Positions 34,560-42,838 of a stretch of DNA of 46,101 nt are shown here, in pieces. Numbering within the stretch: the stretch's first letter is position 1; each line of letters starts with the position of its first letter. Under the pieces are notes generated by a model that was given only the letters and a program-made list of their open reading frames with translations, had not been told where the DNA came from and did not search any database. This DNA comes from Tamaricihabitans halophyticus (GTDB taxonomy: Bacteria; Actinomycetota; Actinomycetes; Mycobacteriales; Pseudonocardiaceae). The position numbers were made by a program, and so were the translations under genes. The DNA lies in the NCBI RefSeq assembly GCF_004340875.1, contig NZ_SLXQ01000025.1, positions 1 through 46,101 on the forward strand. The letters run 5' to 3'.

Positions 34560-35174
34560 ATGACTATCCATACGGAGCTGACCGATTCGCTGACGTTGTC
34601 CGAAGATGCGCAGGATCTGTTGTTCCGGACGGCACGGACCGCCAATACGTTCTCCACCGAACCGGTGTCCGATGAGCAGCTACGGGCTATCTACGAGCTC
34701 GTCAAATGGGCGCCCACGTCGATGAACAACCAGCCGTTGCGCATGGCCCTGATCCGTTCGGCCGAGGGCAGGCAGCGGCTGTTGCCGCACATGGCCGAGG
34801 GAAACCGCGCGAAAACCGAGTCAGCGCCGGTGAGCGTCATCCTCGCCGCTGACACCGAGTTCCACGAGACGCTGCCCCGAGTCTTCCCACACGCGCCTGG
34901 CGCGAAGGATCTTTTCGCCGATGCCGGCGGTCGTGCCGCAACCGCCCGGCTCAACGCTTCTCTACAGGTCGGCTACTTCATCATGGGCGTGCGCGCCGCT
35001 GGCCTCGCGGCCGGTCCGATGACCGGTTTCGACGCGGCCGGAGTGGACCGGGAGTTCTTTCCCGACGGTGCCTGGCAGTCGCTGGTCGTGGTGAACATCG
35101 GTAAGCCAGGCGAGAACCCGTGGCTCGAGCGCCTGCCCCGGCTGGACTACAACGAGGTCGTCAGTACGCACTAG
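34560..35174 (+). CDS. Nitroreductase family FMN protein (RutE-like)
   Basis: A 204-residue FMN-dependent protein resembling RutE/HadB-type reductases, such as malonic semialdehyde reductase. FMN-binding segments are FRTARTANTFSTEPVSDEQLRAIYELVKWAPTSMNNQPLRM (about residues 20-60) and GVRAAGLAAGPMTGFDAAGVDREFF (about 145). It likely reduces a small aldehyde or nitro/enone compound with NAD(P)H. AAGGA seven bases before ATG 34560 supports this start; an upstream in-frame ATG has none. Its stop abuts the stop of the convergent metal ATPase with no base between them. Confidence 0.88.
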   Translation: MTIHTELTDSLTLSEDAQDLLFRTARTANTFSTEPVSDEQLRAIYELVKWAPTSMNNQPLRMALIRSAEGRQRLLPHMAEGNRAKTESAPVSVILAADTEFHETLPRVFPHAPGAKDLFADAGGRAATARLNASLQVGYFIMGVRAAGLAAGPMTGFDAAGVDREFFPDGAWQSLVVVNIGKPGENPWLERLPRLDYNEVVSTH

Positions 35175-37124
35175 CTAGGGCTGGTTGGCACGCCAGGCGG
35201 AGCGGCGCAACATCCGCAGGCCGTTCAGCGCGACGATGATGGTGGACCCCTCGTGTCCGGCCACACCGACCGGCAACGGCAGCGTGCCAACCAGATCCCA
35301 GGTCACCAGCACCGCGATGAATGTCCCCGCGATCACCAGGTTCTGCTTCACCAGGCGACGCGCCCGCCGGGAGATCGCGATCGCGGCGGGCACCGTGCTG
35401 AGCTGATCGTGCACCACCACGGCGTCCGCGGTTTCCAGCGCCAGATCCGAGCCGCCCTTGCCCATCGCCATGCCGATATGCGCGGCGGCGAGCGCGGGCG
35501 CGTCGTTGATCCCGTCGCCAACCAGCAGTACCCGGTCGCCGTCCGCCGTGGCCCGGTTGATCTGCTCGACCTTGTCCTCGGGAAGCAGCCCGGCCCGCAC
35601 GTCGGTGATCCCGACCTCGGCGCCAAGTCGCGCGGCCGCACGCTGGTTGTCGCCGGTCAACAACAGCGGGTCGCGGTCGGTGAGCTGACCGAGCCCACCG
35701 ATCGCGGCGCTCGCGTCCTGCCGCGCGCGGTCTCCGATGCCCAGTACACCGAGGGGCTGCCCGTCCACGGAGACCAGGACCGCGGTATGCCCGGCCGTCT
35801 CCAGTTCGGTGACGAGTTCGGCTGCCTGGCCGGCATCGGCATGCCGCGGATTGCGCACCGTGACCGTGCGCCCCGCGACCACGGCCGTCACGCCGATACC
35901 TGGCAGCGCGCGGAAGTCCCGCGCTGGCGGCACGGTCGTCCCCGCGGCCCGCGCGGCGCGCACGATAGCCCTGCCGAGCGGATGCTCGCTGGATTGTTCC
36001 GCGGCGGCGGCGAAACCGAGTAGCTCGGCAGTCGAACCGTCCACCGGACGGATATCGGTGACCTGGGTGGCCCCTTCGGTGATGGTTCCGGTCTTGTCGA
36101 AGGCGACCCGGTTCACGGTGCCGAGCTGTTCCATGACGACGGCCGATTTCACCAGGACGCCGTGCCGCCCGGCGTTGGCCATAGCGGAAAGCAGCGGGGG
36201 CATGGTGGCTAGCACGATGGCGCAGGGTGACGCGACGATCATGAAGGTCATCGCGCGCAACAGGGTTTCCCGTAGGTCGGCGCCGAAGGACAGGGGAATG
36301 GCGAACAGCGCGAGGGTGCCGAGCACGACGCCCACCGAGTAGCGCTGCTCGATCTTCTCGATGAACAGCTGGGTCGGCGCCTTTGTCGCGGAAGCCTGTT
36401 CTACCAGGGCGACGACGCGTGCCAGCACGGATTCCCGTGCCGCGCGGGCTACGCCGATGGTGAGCGAACCGGAACCGTTGAGCGTGCCGGCGAAAACCTC
36501 GTCGCCGATGGCCTTGTCCGCGGGCAGCGGTTCACCGGTGATGCTGGATTCATCCACCTCGCTCACCCCGTCCAGCACGGCGCCATCCGCGCCGACGCGT
36601 TCGCCGGGACGTACCAGGATCCGATCGCCGACCTCCAGCGCCGCCGCGTCGACAAGCTCGGTAGCGCCGTCCGATCGAATTCGCGTGGAGCTGGTCGGCG
36701 CGAGTTCGAGCAGGCTGCGGACCGAATCCGCGGTGCGCTGGGTGGCGTATGCCTCGAGCGCGCCCGAGGTGGCGAAGATGACGATGAGTAGCGCGCCGTC
36801 GAAGATCTGTCCGATCGAGGCCGCGCCGATCGCGGCGAGCACCATCAGCAGGTCCACGTCGAGCGTGCGTTCCCGCAGCGCGCGCATTCCATCGAGTGCT
36901 GGTTGCCAGCCGCCCGCCGCGTAGCAGCCCAGATACAGCGTCCACCACAGCCACGGGGCGGTGCCGGCCAGCTGGGCCGTGCCGCCGAGCAGGAACAGTA
37001 GTAGCGCGCAGCCGGCGAGCCGGGCTTCGGTCAGTGCCCAGAGCGGCGTCCGGGCGCTGCGTACCCGCTGGGGTGATCCAGTGGACCTCGTACTGCCCAG
37101 CTCAGGGGCGGTTTCAGTAGACAC
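35175..37124 (-). CDS. P1B-4-type heavy-metal efflux ATPase (CtpJ/CtpD-like)
   Basis: A 649-residue P-type ATPase with the TGEP actuator motif (ITGEPLPADKA), phosphorylation site FDKTGTITEG, ATP-binding HP in SEHPLGRAI and hinge GDGINDAPAL. The transmembrane metal motif is SPC (MIVASPCAIVLAT) with HEGST in the last helix, the P1B-4 signature for Co2+, Ni2+ or Fe2+ export. No N-terminal metal-binding domain is present, as usual for this type. It is divergent from nmtR. GTG 37124 was preferred over ATG 37163 because TATTAT (37138-37133) ends eight bases before it, giving a leaderless or nearly leaderless start; the ATG would lie inside the operator. Confidence 0.9.
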   Translation of the reverse strand: MSTETAPELGSTRSTGSPQRVRSARTPLWALTEARLAGCALLLFLLGGTAQLAGTAPWLWWTLYLGCYAAGGWQPALDGMRALRERTLDVDLLMVLAAIGAASIGQIFDGALLIVIFATSGALEAYATQRTADSVRSLLELAPTSSTRIRSDGATELVDAAALEVGDRILVRPGERVGADGAVLDGVSEVDESSITGEPLPADKAIGDEVFAGTLNGSGSLTIGVARAARESVLARVVALVEQASATKAPTQLFIEKIEQRYSVGVVLGTLALFAIPLSFGADLRETLLRAMTFMIVASPCAIVLATMPPLLSAMANAGRHGVLVKSAVVMEQLGTVNRVAFDKTGTITEGATQVTDIRPVDGSTAELLGFAAAAEQSSEHPLGRAIVRAARAAGTTVPPARDFRALPGIGVTAVVAGRTVTVRNPRHADAGQAAELVTELETAGHTAVLVSVDGQPLGVLGIGDRARQDASAAIGGLGQLTDRDPLLLTGDNQRAAARLGAEVGITDVRAGLLPEDKVEQINRATADGDRVLLVGDGINDAPALAAAHIGMAMGKGGSDLALETADAVVVHDQLSTVPAAIAISRRARRLVKQNLVIAGTFIAVLVTWDLVGTLPLPVGVAGHEGSTIIVALNGLRMLRRSAWRANQP

Positions 37125-37132
37125 GTGTCGGA

Positions 37133-37162
37133 ATAATACAGGAACAAGTGAAGAGCTATTCA
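37133..37162. promoter_or_regulatory. Operator/promoter between the metal ATPase and nmtR
   Basis: TGAA-N6-TTCA (37149-37162), with partial symmetry beyond it, is the ArsR/SmtB-type site. It is followed on the minus strand by the -10 TATTAT (37138-37133) of the ATPase. For nmtR, GATAGT (37174-37179) can serve as -10, nine bases before its GTG. Metal-free NmtR bound here would block both promoters. Confidence 0.65.
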
Positions 37163-37188
37163 TGTATATGGGTTGATAGTCTTCCACC

Positions 37189-37545
37189 GTGGGACATGGG
37201 GTACCGGGACGCTCGACGCCTGCCGCGCGGTTGAACAGCGCCGACGCCGCGGCGGTCGCCAGCACGCTGCAGGCGCTGGCGACGCCGAGCAGGCTGCTGA
37301 TCCTGACCCGGCTGCGCGAAGGTGCTTGCTCGGTCAGCGAACTCGCGGATTCGGTCGAGATGGAGCAGTCCGCGGTATCGCACCAGTTGCGGCTGCTCCG
37401 CACCTTGGGGTTGGTGACTGGCACCCGGCAGGGCCGAAGCATCGTGTACAGCCTGTATGACAACCACGTGGCGATGCTGCTGGACGAGGCCGTTTACCAC
37501 ATCGAACACCTCCGGCTCGGCACGCGCGACGCGCCGATCCCGTAA
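37189..37545 (+). CDS. nmtR: ArsR/SmtB-family Ni(II)/Co(II) sensor NmtR
   Basis: A 118-residue winged-helix repressor closely matching the recalled M. tuberculosis NmtR sequence: MGHGV at the N-terminus, VASTLQALATPSRL, MEQSAVSHQLR (recognition helix, about residues 57-67), GRSIVYSLYD and the alpha-5 helix with DNH...YHIEH. In NmtR the N-terminal Gly2-His3 and alpha-5 Asp/His residues bind nickel or cobalt and release DNA; all of these are conserved here. It is divergent from a P1B-4 exporter, as NmtR is from CtpJ/NmtA. The GTG start may be leaderless. Confidence 0.9.
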   Translation: MGHGVPGRSTPAARLNSADAAAVASTLQALATPSRLLILTRLREGACSVSELADSVEMEQSAVSHQLRLLRTLGLVTGTRQGRSIVYSLYDNHVAMLLDEAVYHIEHLRLGTRDAPIP

Positions 37546-37627
37546 CCGGCGGGTGAGTACGTAGGTCCCCCGTCGCGATGACCAATGTGGGCTTTGCGGT
37601 GCGCCGTTGTGAGGGAATAGTGGGTAC

Positions 37628-38161
37628 ATGATGCGAGTGTTGGTGGCGTATGCCTCGAAGATGGGGTCCACCCAGGAGATCGCTACGGAGATCGGCAAGC
37701 GGTTACGGGCCGCCGAGCTGGACGTCGATGTCCGCTCCGCGGGCGAGGTCTACGGTGTGGACAGTTACCAGGCCGTGGTGCTTGGAAGCGCGCTGTACAA
37801 CGCGCGGTGGCGCAGGGAGGCGGTCCGAGTGCTGAAACGGCACTCGAAGCAGCTGGCCGACCGGCCAGTGTGGCTGTTCCAGAGCGGGCCGATCGGCCCG
37901 GAGGCGGCTGGTAAGCAGCTTGACCTGCCGGTGAACGTCGCCAGGCTGGCGAACCGGATCGGCGCGGTGCCGGCGGTGACGTTTGATGGCAAACTCGATC
38001 CGGCGACGGCCAGTGGCTTACTCGCGCGGCGGTTGGCGACGGGCTCGCGTGCCGGCGATTTTCGCGACTGGGAGCGGATCCGGTCCTGGGCGGAGACCAT
38101 CGCCACCGAGATCGCGGGCACCTCGACCGAGGCATCCGGCTCGGTGGCCTCGGAGTCGTAG
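37628..38161 (+). CDS. Flavodoxin-domain protein
   Basis: A 177-residue protein with a flavodoxin fold. The FMN phosphate loop is VLVAYASKMGSTQEIATEIGKRL (residues 4-26), and VVLGSALYNARWRREAVRVL (about 50-69) and VWLFQSGPIG (about 79) are further FMN contacts. It resembles HemG/flavodoxin_5 proteins, including menaquinone-dependent protoporphyrinogen oxidase, but in actinomycetes most members have no defined role. Two ATG codons in a row (37628, 37631) follow GAGGGAA; either could be used. It stands alone between nmtR and thrS. Confidence 0.85.
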   Translation: MMRVLVAYASKMGSTQEIATEIGKRLRAAELDVDVRSAGEVYGVDSYQAVVLGSALYNARWRREAVRVLKRHSKQLADRPVWLFQSGPIGPEAAGKQLDLPVNVARLANRIGAVPAVTFDGKLDPATASGLLARRLATGSRAGDFRDWERIRSWAETIATEIAGTSTEASGSVASES

Positions 38162-38294
38162 GTCAATATCCGGGGACGGGTACGGCTTGGAGTAAACCCG
38201 GGGTCGGCCAGGCTGGACAACTCGATAGCATCGACGCCTGCCCTAATTCGTGCGTCGCGGTGAGCAGGAGCGGCGCGGTCGTCGAGGAGTTGTC

Positions 38295-40319
38295 GTGTCC
38301 CAGCCGGTGTCCACTGTTGCCCAGTCCGTCCCACCCGTCGTGGTGCCGGCGGGTACGACGGCCGGCACCGCGCTGCGCGAGGCCGGGCTGCCTGGCAAAG
38401 GCCCCGAGGCGATCGTGGTGGTCGCCGACGGCGACGGCGCGTTGCGGGATCTGTCCTGGGCGCCAATGGTGAACTCCGAGGTGCGACCGGTGCCGGCGAA
38501 CTCGCCGGAGGGGCGCAGTGTGATCCGGCATTCCTGCGCGCATGTGCTCGCGCAGGCCGTACAGGAGCTGTATCCGGAGGCGAAGCTCGGTATCGGGCCG
38601 CCGATCACCGATGGCTTCTACTACGACTTCGACGTGCCCCGGCCGTTTACGCCGGAGGATCTGCAGGCGTTGGAAAAGCGCATGAAACAGATCATCAAGA
38701 GCGCACAGCGGTTTTCCCGCAGGGCGGTTGATTCGGTCGAGGACGCCAAACAGGAGCTCGCGGCCGAGCCGTACAAGCTCGAACTGGTCGACCTCAAGAG
38801 TGACGTGGATACCAGCGAGGTGATGGAGGTCGGCGGCGGCGAGCTGACCATCTACGACAACCTCGATCCGCGCAGCGGTGAGCGAGTCTGGGGCGATCTG
38901 TGCCGTGGCCCGCACCTGCCGACCACCAAGCACATTCCAGCCTTCACGTTGATGCGCAGCGCGGCGGCCTACTGGCGGGGCAACGAGAAGAACCCGCAGC
39001 TGCAGCGGATCTACGGGACCGCATGGGAGTCGGCCGAAGCGCTCGACGCGTACCTCGAACTGTTGGCCGAGGCGGAGCGCAGGGATCACCGCAAGATCGG
39101 TGCGGAGCTGGACCTGTTCAGCTTCCCCGAGGAGATCGGTTCCGGTCTCGCGGTCTTTCATCCCAAGGGCGGGATCATTCGCCGGGAGCTGGAGAACTAC
39201 TCGCGCCAGCGGCACGAGCAGGCCGGCTACGAGTTCGTGAACTCCCCGCATATCAGCAAGAGCGGGCTGTTCCACACCTCGGGACATCTGCCGTACTACG
39301 CGGACACGATGTTCCCGCCGGTGCAGTTCGAGGGCGAGGATTACTACCTCAAGGCAATGAACTGCCCGATGCACCACCTGATCTACCGCTCGCGCGGGCG
39401 GTCCTATCGGGAGCTTCCGCTACGGCTGTTCGAATTCGGCACCGTTTACCGCTACGAGAAATCCGGTGTGGTGCATGGCTTGACCAGGGTGCGCGGGCTC
39501 ACCATGGACGACTCGCATATCTACTGCACCAAGGAGCAGATGCCGGGCGAACTACGTTCGCTGCTGCGCTTCGTGCTTGATCTGCTCGCTGACTACGGTC
39601 TCGCCGACTTCTACCTCGAGCTGTCCACTCGGGACGATTCACCGAAGTTCATCGGGGATCCACAGCAATGGGAGGAGGCCACCGAAGCGCTGCGGGCGGC
39701 TGCCGAGGATTCCGGGCTCGAACTGGTACCGGACCCGGGCGGTGCCGCGTACTACGGACCGAAGATTTCCGTACAGGCCAAGGACGCCATCGGCCGCACC
39801 TGGCAGATGTCCACAGTGCAGGTCGATTTCCAGCACCCACAGCGGTTCGAACTCGAGTACCAGGCCGCGGACGGCACCCGCAAGCAGCCGGTGGTCCTGC
39901 ACCGCGCGCTGTTCGGCTCGATCGAGCGGTTCTTCGGCGTGCTGACCGAGCATTACGCGGGCGCGTTCCCCGCCTGGCTCGCTCCGGTTCAGGTTGTCGG
40001 GATCCCGATCGCAGCCGAGCACGCTGCCTATCTGGCCGACGTGGCGACCGCGCTGCGCGCCAAGGGTATCCGGGTCGAAGTGGACGCTTCGGACGATCGG
40101 ATGCAGAAGAAGATCCGTAACCACACCACCCAGAAGGTCCCGTTCCTGGTGCTCGCCGGCGGCAAGGACGTCGAGGCCGGCGCGGTGTCCTTCCGGTTCA
40201 GGGACGGCAGTCAGATCAACGGCATTCCGGTCGATCGTGCCGTTGCCGAGATCGCCGACTGGGTGGCCCGTCGGGAGAACGACTCGCCAAACGCGGAGAA
40301 CTTCAAGGTGGGTGGATGA
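38295..40319 (+). CDS. thrS: Threonyl-tRNA synthetase
   Basis: A 674-residue class II synthetase that charges tRNA-Thr. It has a TGS domain (about residues 15-70), an editing domain with [11 protein letters not shown] and CRGPHLPTT (about 80-240), a catalytic core with PMHH after the zinc cysteine in [10 protein letters not shown] (about 358), [18 protein letters not shown] (about 395) and the third zinc-site region [13 protein letters not shown] (about 535), and the C-terminal anticodon-binding domain. GTG 38295 with GAGGAG five bases upstream is the start. Its stop overlaps the HIT gene start (ATGA). I saw no T-box features in the 133-base leader. Confidence 0.97.
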   Translation: MSQPVSTVAQSVPPVVVPAGTTAGTALREAGLPGKGPEAIVVVADGDGALRDLSWAPMVNSEVRPVPANSPEGRSVIRHSCAHVLAQAVQELYPEAKLGIGPPITDGFYYDFDVPRPFTPEDLQALEKRMKQIIKSAQRFSRRAVDSVEDAKQELAAEPYKLELVDLKSDVDTSEVMEVGGGELTIYDNLDPRSGERVWGDLCRGPHLPTTKHIPAFTLMRSAAAYWRGNEKNPQLQRIYGTAWESAEALDAYLELLAEAERRDHRKIGAELDLFSFPEEIGSGLAVFHPKGGIIRRELENYSRQRHEQAGYEFVNSPHISKSGLFHTSGHLPYYADTMFPPVQFEGEDYYLKAMNCPMHHLIYRSRGRSYRELPLRLFEFGTVYRYEKSGVVHGLTRVRGLTMDDSHIYCTKEQMPGELRSLLRFVLDLLADYGLADFYLELSTRDDSPKFIGDPQQWEEATEALRAAAEDSGLELVPDPGGAAYYGPKISVQAKDAIGRTWQMSTVQVDFQHPQRFELEYQAADGTRKQPVVLHRALFGSIERFFGVLTEHYAGAFPAWLAPVQVVGIPIAAEHAAYLADVATALRAKGIRVEVDASDDRMQKKIRNHTTQKVPFLVLAGGKDVEAGAVSFRFRDGSQINGIPVDRAVAEIADWVARRENDSPNAENFKVGG

Positions 40320-40867
40320 CCGAACATCCCGAGTTGGTCCCGCAGGACGGTGTCGGGATTCCGGACGCGCTGCAACGGTTGTGGACTCCGCACCGGATGG
40401 CCTACATCCAGGGAGAGAACAAGCCGGCGACGGAGGAGCAGGCCGGTTGCCCGTTCTGTCGACTGCTCGAGCTGTCCGATGCGGACGCGCTGATCATCGC
40501 GCGCGGCGAGCTGGTTTACGCGGTACTGAATCTGTACCCGTACAACCCCGGCCACCTGATGATGGTGCCGTACCGGCATGTGGCCGACTACACCGAACTA
40601 ACCGATGCGGAAACCGTAGAGCTGGCCGAGTTCACGCAACGTGCCATGCGGGTGACCCGTGCGGTCTCCGCGCCGCACGGGTTCAACATCGGGATGAATC
40701 AGGGCGTGATCGCTGGCGCTGGTATCGCCGCGCATCTGCATCAGCATCTGGTGCCCCGCTGGGGTGGGGATTCGAACTTCATGCCCGTGATCGGGCACAC
40801 CAAGGTGCTGCCGCAGTTGCTCGGCGAGACCAGGCAGCTGCTTTCGGACGCATGGCGGGCCAACTGA
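40316..40867 (+). CDS. HIT-family protein, probable AP4A phosphorylase
   Basis: A 183-residue HIT protein. The active-site triad is in [15 protein letters not shown] (about residue 140), and GCPFCRLL (about 43) supplies zinc-ligand cysteines. The [14 protein letters not shown] start and downstream position after thrS match Rv2613c of M. tuberculosis, reported as a diadenosine tetraphosphate phosphorylase. Synthetases generate AP4A, which makes the thrS neighbourhood meaningful. It overlaps the thrS stop by four bases. In mycobacteria pgsA follows directly; here a yceI/marR pair intervenes. Confidence 0.92.
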   Translation: MTEHPELVPQDGVGIPDALQRLWTPHRMAYIQGENKPATEEQAGCPFCRLLELSDADALIIARGELVYAVLNLYPYNPGHLMMVPYRHVADYTELTDAETVELAEFTQRAMRVTRAVSAPHGFNIGMNQGVIAGAGIAAHLHQHLVPRWGGDSNFMPVIGHTKVLPQLLGETRQLLSDAWRAN

Positions 40868-40881
40868 CCCCAGTGCTCGGA

Positions 40882-41424
40882 TCAGTTCTTCGTCGCTTCG
40901 ATGTCCAGTTCGATCTTGATCTTCTCGCCGAGCATGGCGCCAGCGGCGCCGCCGGTGACGCCGAAGTCCTTGCGGTTGATCTCGGTGCTGGCGGAGAGGC
41001 CGAGCACCGGCTGGCCGGCGGGCCCTTCTGGCGCGAAGCCGCCTAGCTCAACCTCGAGGTCGACCGTCCGGGTGATGCCGCGAATGGTCAGCTCCCCGGA
41101 AAGCACGTAGTCCTCACCGTTCTGCTTGATACCCGTCGACTGGAACGTCAGCTCCGGGTGCGCCTCGGTGTGCAGGAACTCTTCGGTGCGCACGTGCGCA
41201 TCGCGCTGCTCGTTGTTGGTGTCGATGCTTGCCGTCTTGAGTACGGCGTGCACCGAGGAGTCGAACGGGTTCTCCGCGGTGATGACCTCACCGGCGACGT
41301 CCGCGAAGCGACCGCGAACCTTGGAGACGCCGAGATGCCGAACCGTGAAGGTGACATCCGAGTGTGCGGGGTCGATCGTCCACGTGCCGGTGGTGTACCC
41401 GGGAATCTGGGTAGCCGTGGTCAT
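40882..41424 (-). CDS. YceI-family lipocalin-like protein
   Basis: A 180-residue YceI protein, a beta-barrel that binds long hydrophobic chains such as polyprenyls. Typical strands are TWTIDPAHSDVTFTVRHLGVSKVRGRF (about residues 13-39), NEQRDAHVRTEEFLHTEAHPELTFQST (about 70-96) and LTIRGITRTVDLEVEL (about 110). No signal peptide is present, so unlike E. coli YceI it should be cytoplasmic. The ATG at 41424 follows GAAGGGA. Its TTGAGA-16-TAGAAT promoter lies between two MarR-type sites, and its stop is 14 bases from the convergent HIT gene. Confidence 0.92.
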   Translation of the reverse strand: MTTATQIPGYTTGTWTIDPAHSDVTFTVRHLGVSKVRGRFADVAGEVITAENPFDSSVHAVLKTASIDTNNEQRDAHVRTEEFLHTEAHPELTFQSTGIKQNGEDYVLSGELTIRGITRTVDLEVELGGFAPEGPAGQPVLGLSASTEINRKDFGVTGGAAGAMLGEKIKIELDIEATKN

Positions 41425-41459
41425 AGCGGGTCCCTTCTGTCTCGTTGAGTGGCGATGTA

Positions 41460-41517
41460 ATTGAGCCTTCAATCGAATTCTAGCAAAAGAAGTTGAGTTC
41501 TCAACAACAGGTATACT
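41460..41517. promoter_or_regulatory. Divergent yceI/marR control region with two MarR-type operators
   Basis: O1 is ATTGAGCCTTCAAT (41460-41473) and O2 is GTTGAGTTCTCAAC (41492-41505), 14-bp dyads of the same type with centres 32 bp apart, about three helical turns. A half-site GTTGAG lies at 41444. The yceI promoter, minus strand, is TTGAGA (41504-41499), 16 bases, TAGAAT (41482-41477); O2 covers the -35 and O1 the start point. For marR, TATACT (41512-41517) lies seven bases before its GTG, suggesting a leaderless mRNA. Confidence 0.75.
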
Positions 41518-41524
41518 CGGTCGA

Positions 41525-42091
41525 GTGGACGAGGTGCGGTGGTTGACGGAGCGGGAGCAGCGAGTCTGGCGGGCATATCTGCAGGCCACCTGGATGCTCT
41601 CGGAGCATCTGGGGCGCCAGCTCCAGCAGGAGTCCGGCATCCCGCATACCTATTATGAGATCCTCGTCGCATTGTCCGAGGCGCCGAACCGCACCTTGCG
41701 GATGAGTGACCTGGCTAGTGCCTGTCGGGCCTCGCGGAGTCGTCTCTCTCATGCCGTGGCGAAGCTGGAGCGCACCGGTTGGGTCCGGCGGAGCACGTGT
41801 GACGAGGACAAACGAGGTGCCTGGGCGTCGCTGACCGAAGCGGGATTCGCGGCGTTGGAGCGGGCGGCACCCGGCCATGTCACGGCCGTTCGAGAGTATC
41901 TGTTCGACGTACTGACCGAGGAGCAGGTCGATGTGCTCGGGCAGATTGGCCAGGCGATCCAGGACGGGCTGTCCGGGGAATGCGCCAAGGCGCTGGAGCA
42001 GGTCGAGGAGGTCTACGCGGCGGACTCGGCAGAGCTGCCCGAGGTCGTCCCGAGCGCCGCGGAGCGCGCGACCGACCCGGAGAGCGCCTGA
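41525..42091 (+). CDS. MarR-family transcriptional regulator
   Basis: A 188-residue winged-helix regulator. The DNA-binding part is YYEILVALSEAPNRTLRMSDLASACRASRSRLSHAVAKLERTGWVRRSTCDEDKRGAWASLTEAG (about residues 43-108). The wing contains DEDKRG, the usual DxDxR pattern with the conserved aspartate and arginine. The cysteine in STCDED could sense oxidants but is not a proven sensor. It is divergent from yceI and very likely represses that gene and itself at the two TTGAG/CTCAA dyads. GTG 41525 probably starts a leaderless message. Confidence 0.9.
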   Translation: MDEVRWLTEREQRVWRAYLQATWMLSEHLGRQLQQESGIPHTYYEILVALSEAPNRTLRMSDLASACRASRSRLSHAVAKLERTGWVRRSTCDEDKRGAWASLTEAGFAALERAAPGHVTAVREYLFDVLTEEQVDVLGQIGQAIQDGLSGECAKALEQVEEVYAADSAELPEVVPSAAERATDPESA

Positions 42092-42214
42092 ACCAGGTGA
42101 GCCGGAGTTGACCTCGCCTCGATTGGTTTGCCCGCGAACAGCTAGGCTGCGCTGACCAGCGACAGACAAAAAACCAGTGACGGACACAGAGGTAGGGCTA
42201 CCCGGCTTGCGGCA

Positions 42215-42838
42215 ATGCTGAACATATTCGCTCGCGCTTCCGTCTCGCGCGTCACCGATCCGATCGGCGCATGGTTGGTGCGGCTCGGGCTGACCCCGAA
42301 CGCGATGACGTTGATCGGCACCGCATGTGCGGTTTTGTGCGCCCTCTGGTTTTTCCCGCGCGACCAGCTACTCGCCGGCACGTTCACGGTGTGGGGCTTC
42401 GCGATGTTCGACCTGCTCGACGGCGCGATGGCGCGCGCCAAGGGCGGGTCCTCGACGTTCGGTGCGGTACTGGACTCGACCTGCGACCGGGTTGCCGATG
42501 GTGCGCTGCTCGCCGGCGTCGCCTGGTGGGCCTTCACCGTGGACGAGAACGAACCACTCGCCGCGGCCACCCTGTTGTGCCTGGTGCTTGCCCTGCTCAC
42601 GTCGTATGTGAAGGCCCGCGCGGAAGCATCCGGCCTGGACGGCGACGGTGGCCTCATCGAACGGGCCGAACGTCTGATCATCACGCTGGTCGGCACGGGC
42701 CTGGCTGGTTTCGGAGTGCCCTACGCGGTGGACATCGCGATCTGGGTGCTCGCGGTGCTTTCGGTACTCACCGTACTGCAACGAATCGTTGCCGTACGAC
42801 GCTCGGCCAACGAGATCGCCAGAGGATCGCGGGAATGA
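42215..42838 (+). CDS. pgsA: Phosphatidylinositol phosphate synthase (CDP-alcohol phosphatidyltransferase)
   Basis: A 207-residue, six-helix membrane enzyme. The CDP-alcohol phosphotransferase signature is complete: DLLDGAMARAKGG followed by G-x3-D-x3-D in FGAVLDSTCDR (about residues 66-92). In the mycobacterial operon the equivalent PgsA1 joins CDP-diacylglycerol to inositol 1-phosphate, giving the precursor of phosphatidylinositol. The following genes acylate and mannosylate this lipid. The ATG has a weak ribosome site. The gene is 123 bases after marR on the same strand and probably has its own promoter. It overlaps the next gene as ATGA. Confidence 0.93.
   Translation: MLNIFARASVSRVTDPIGAWLVRLGLTPNAMTLIGTACAVLCALWFFPRDQLLAGTFTVWGFAMFDLLDGAMARAKGGSSTFGAVLDSTCDRVADGALLAGVAWWAFTVDENEPLAAATLLCLVLALLTSYVKARAEASGLDGDGGLIERAERLIITLVGTGLAGFGVPYAVDIAIWVLAVLSVLTVLQRIVAVRRSANEIARGSRE

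Noticed and set aside
37546-37627. DosR-like box upstream of the flavodoxin gene
   Set aside because: Only a half-site (GGTCCCC) is present, without the symmetric partner.
38162-38294. T-box riboswitch ahead of thrS
   Set aside because: No T-box core sequence, specifier stem or antiterminator could be seen, and the leader is too short.
38163-39377. 404-codon minus-strand reading frame across thrS
   Set aside because: thrS is certain from its motifs; the antisense frame has no recognisable domain.
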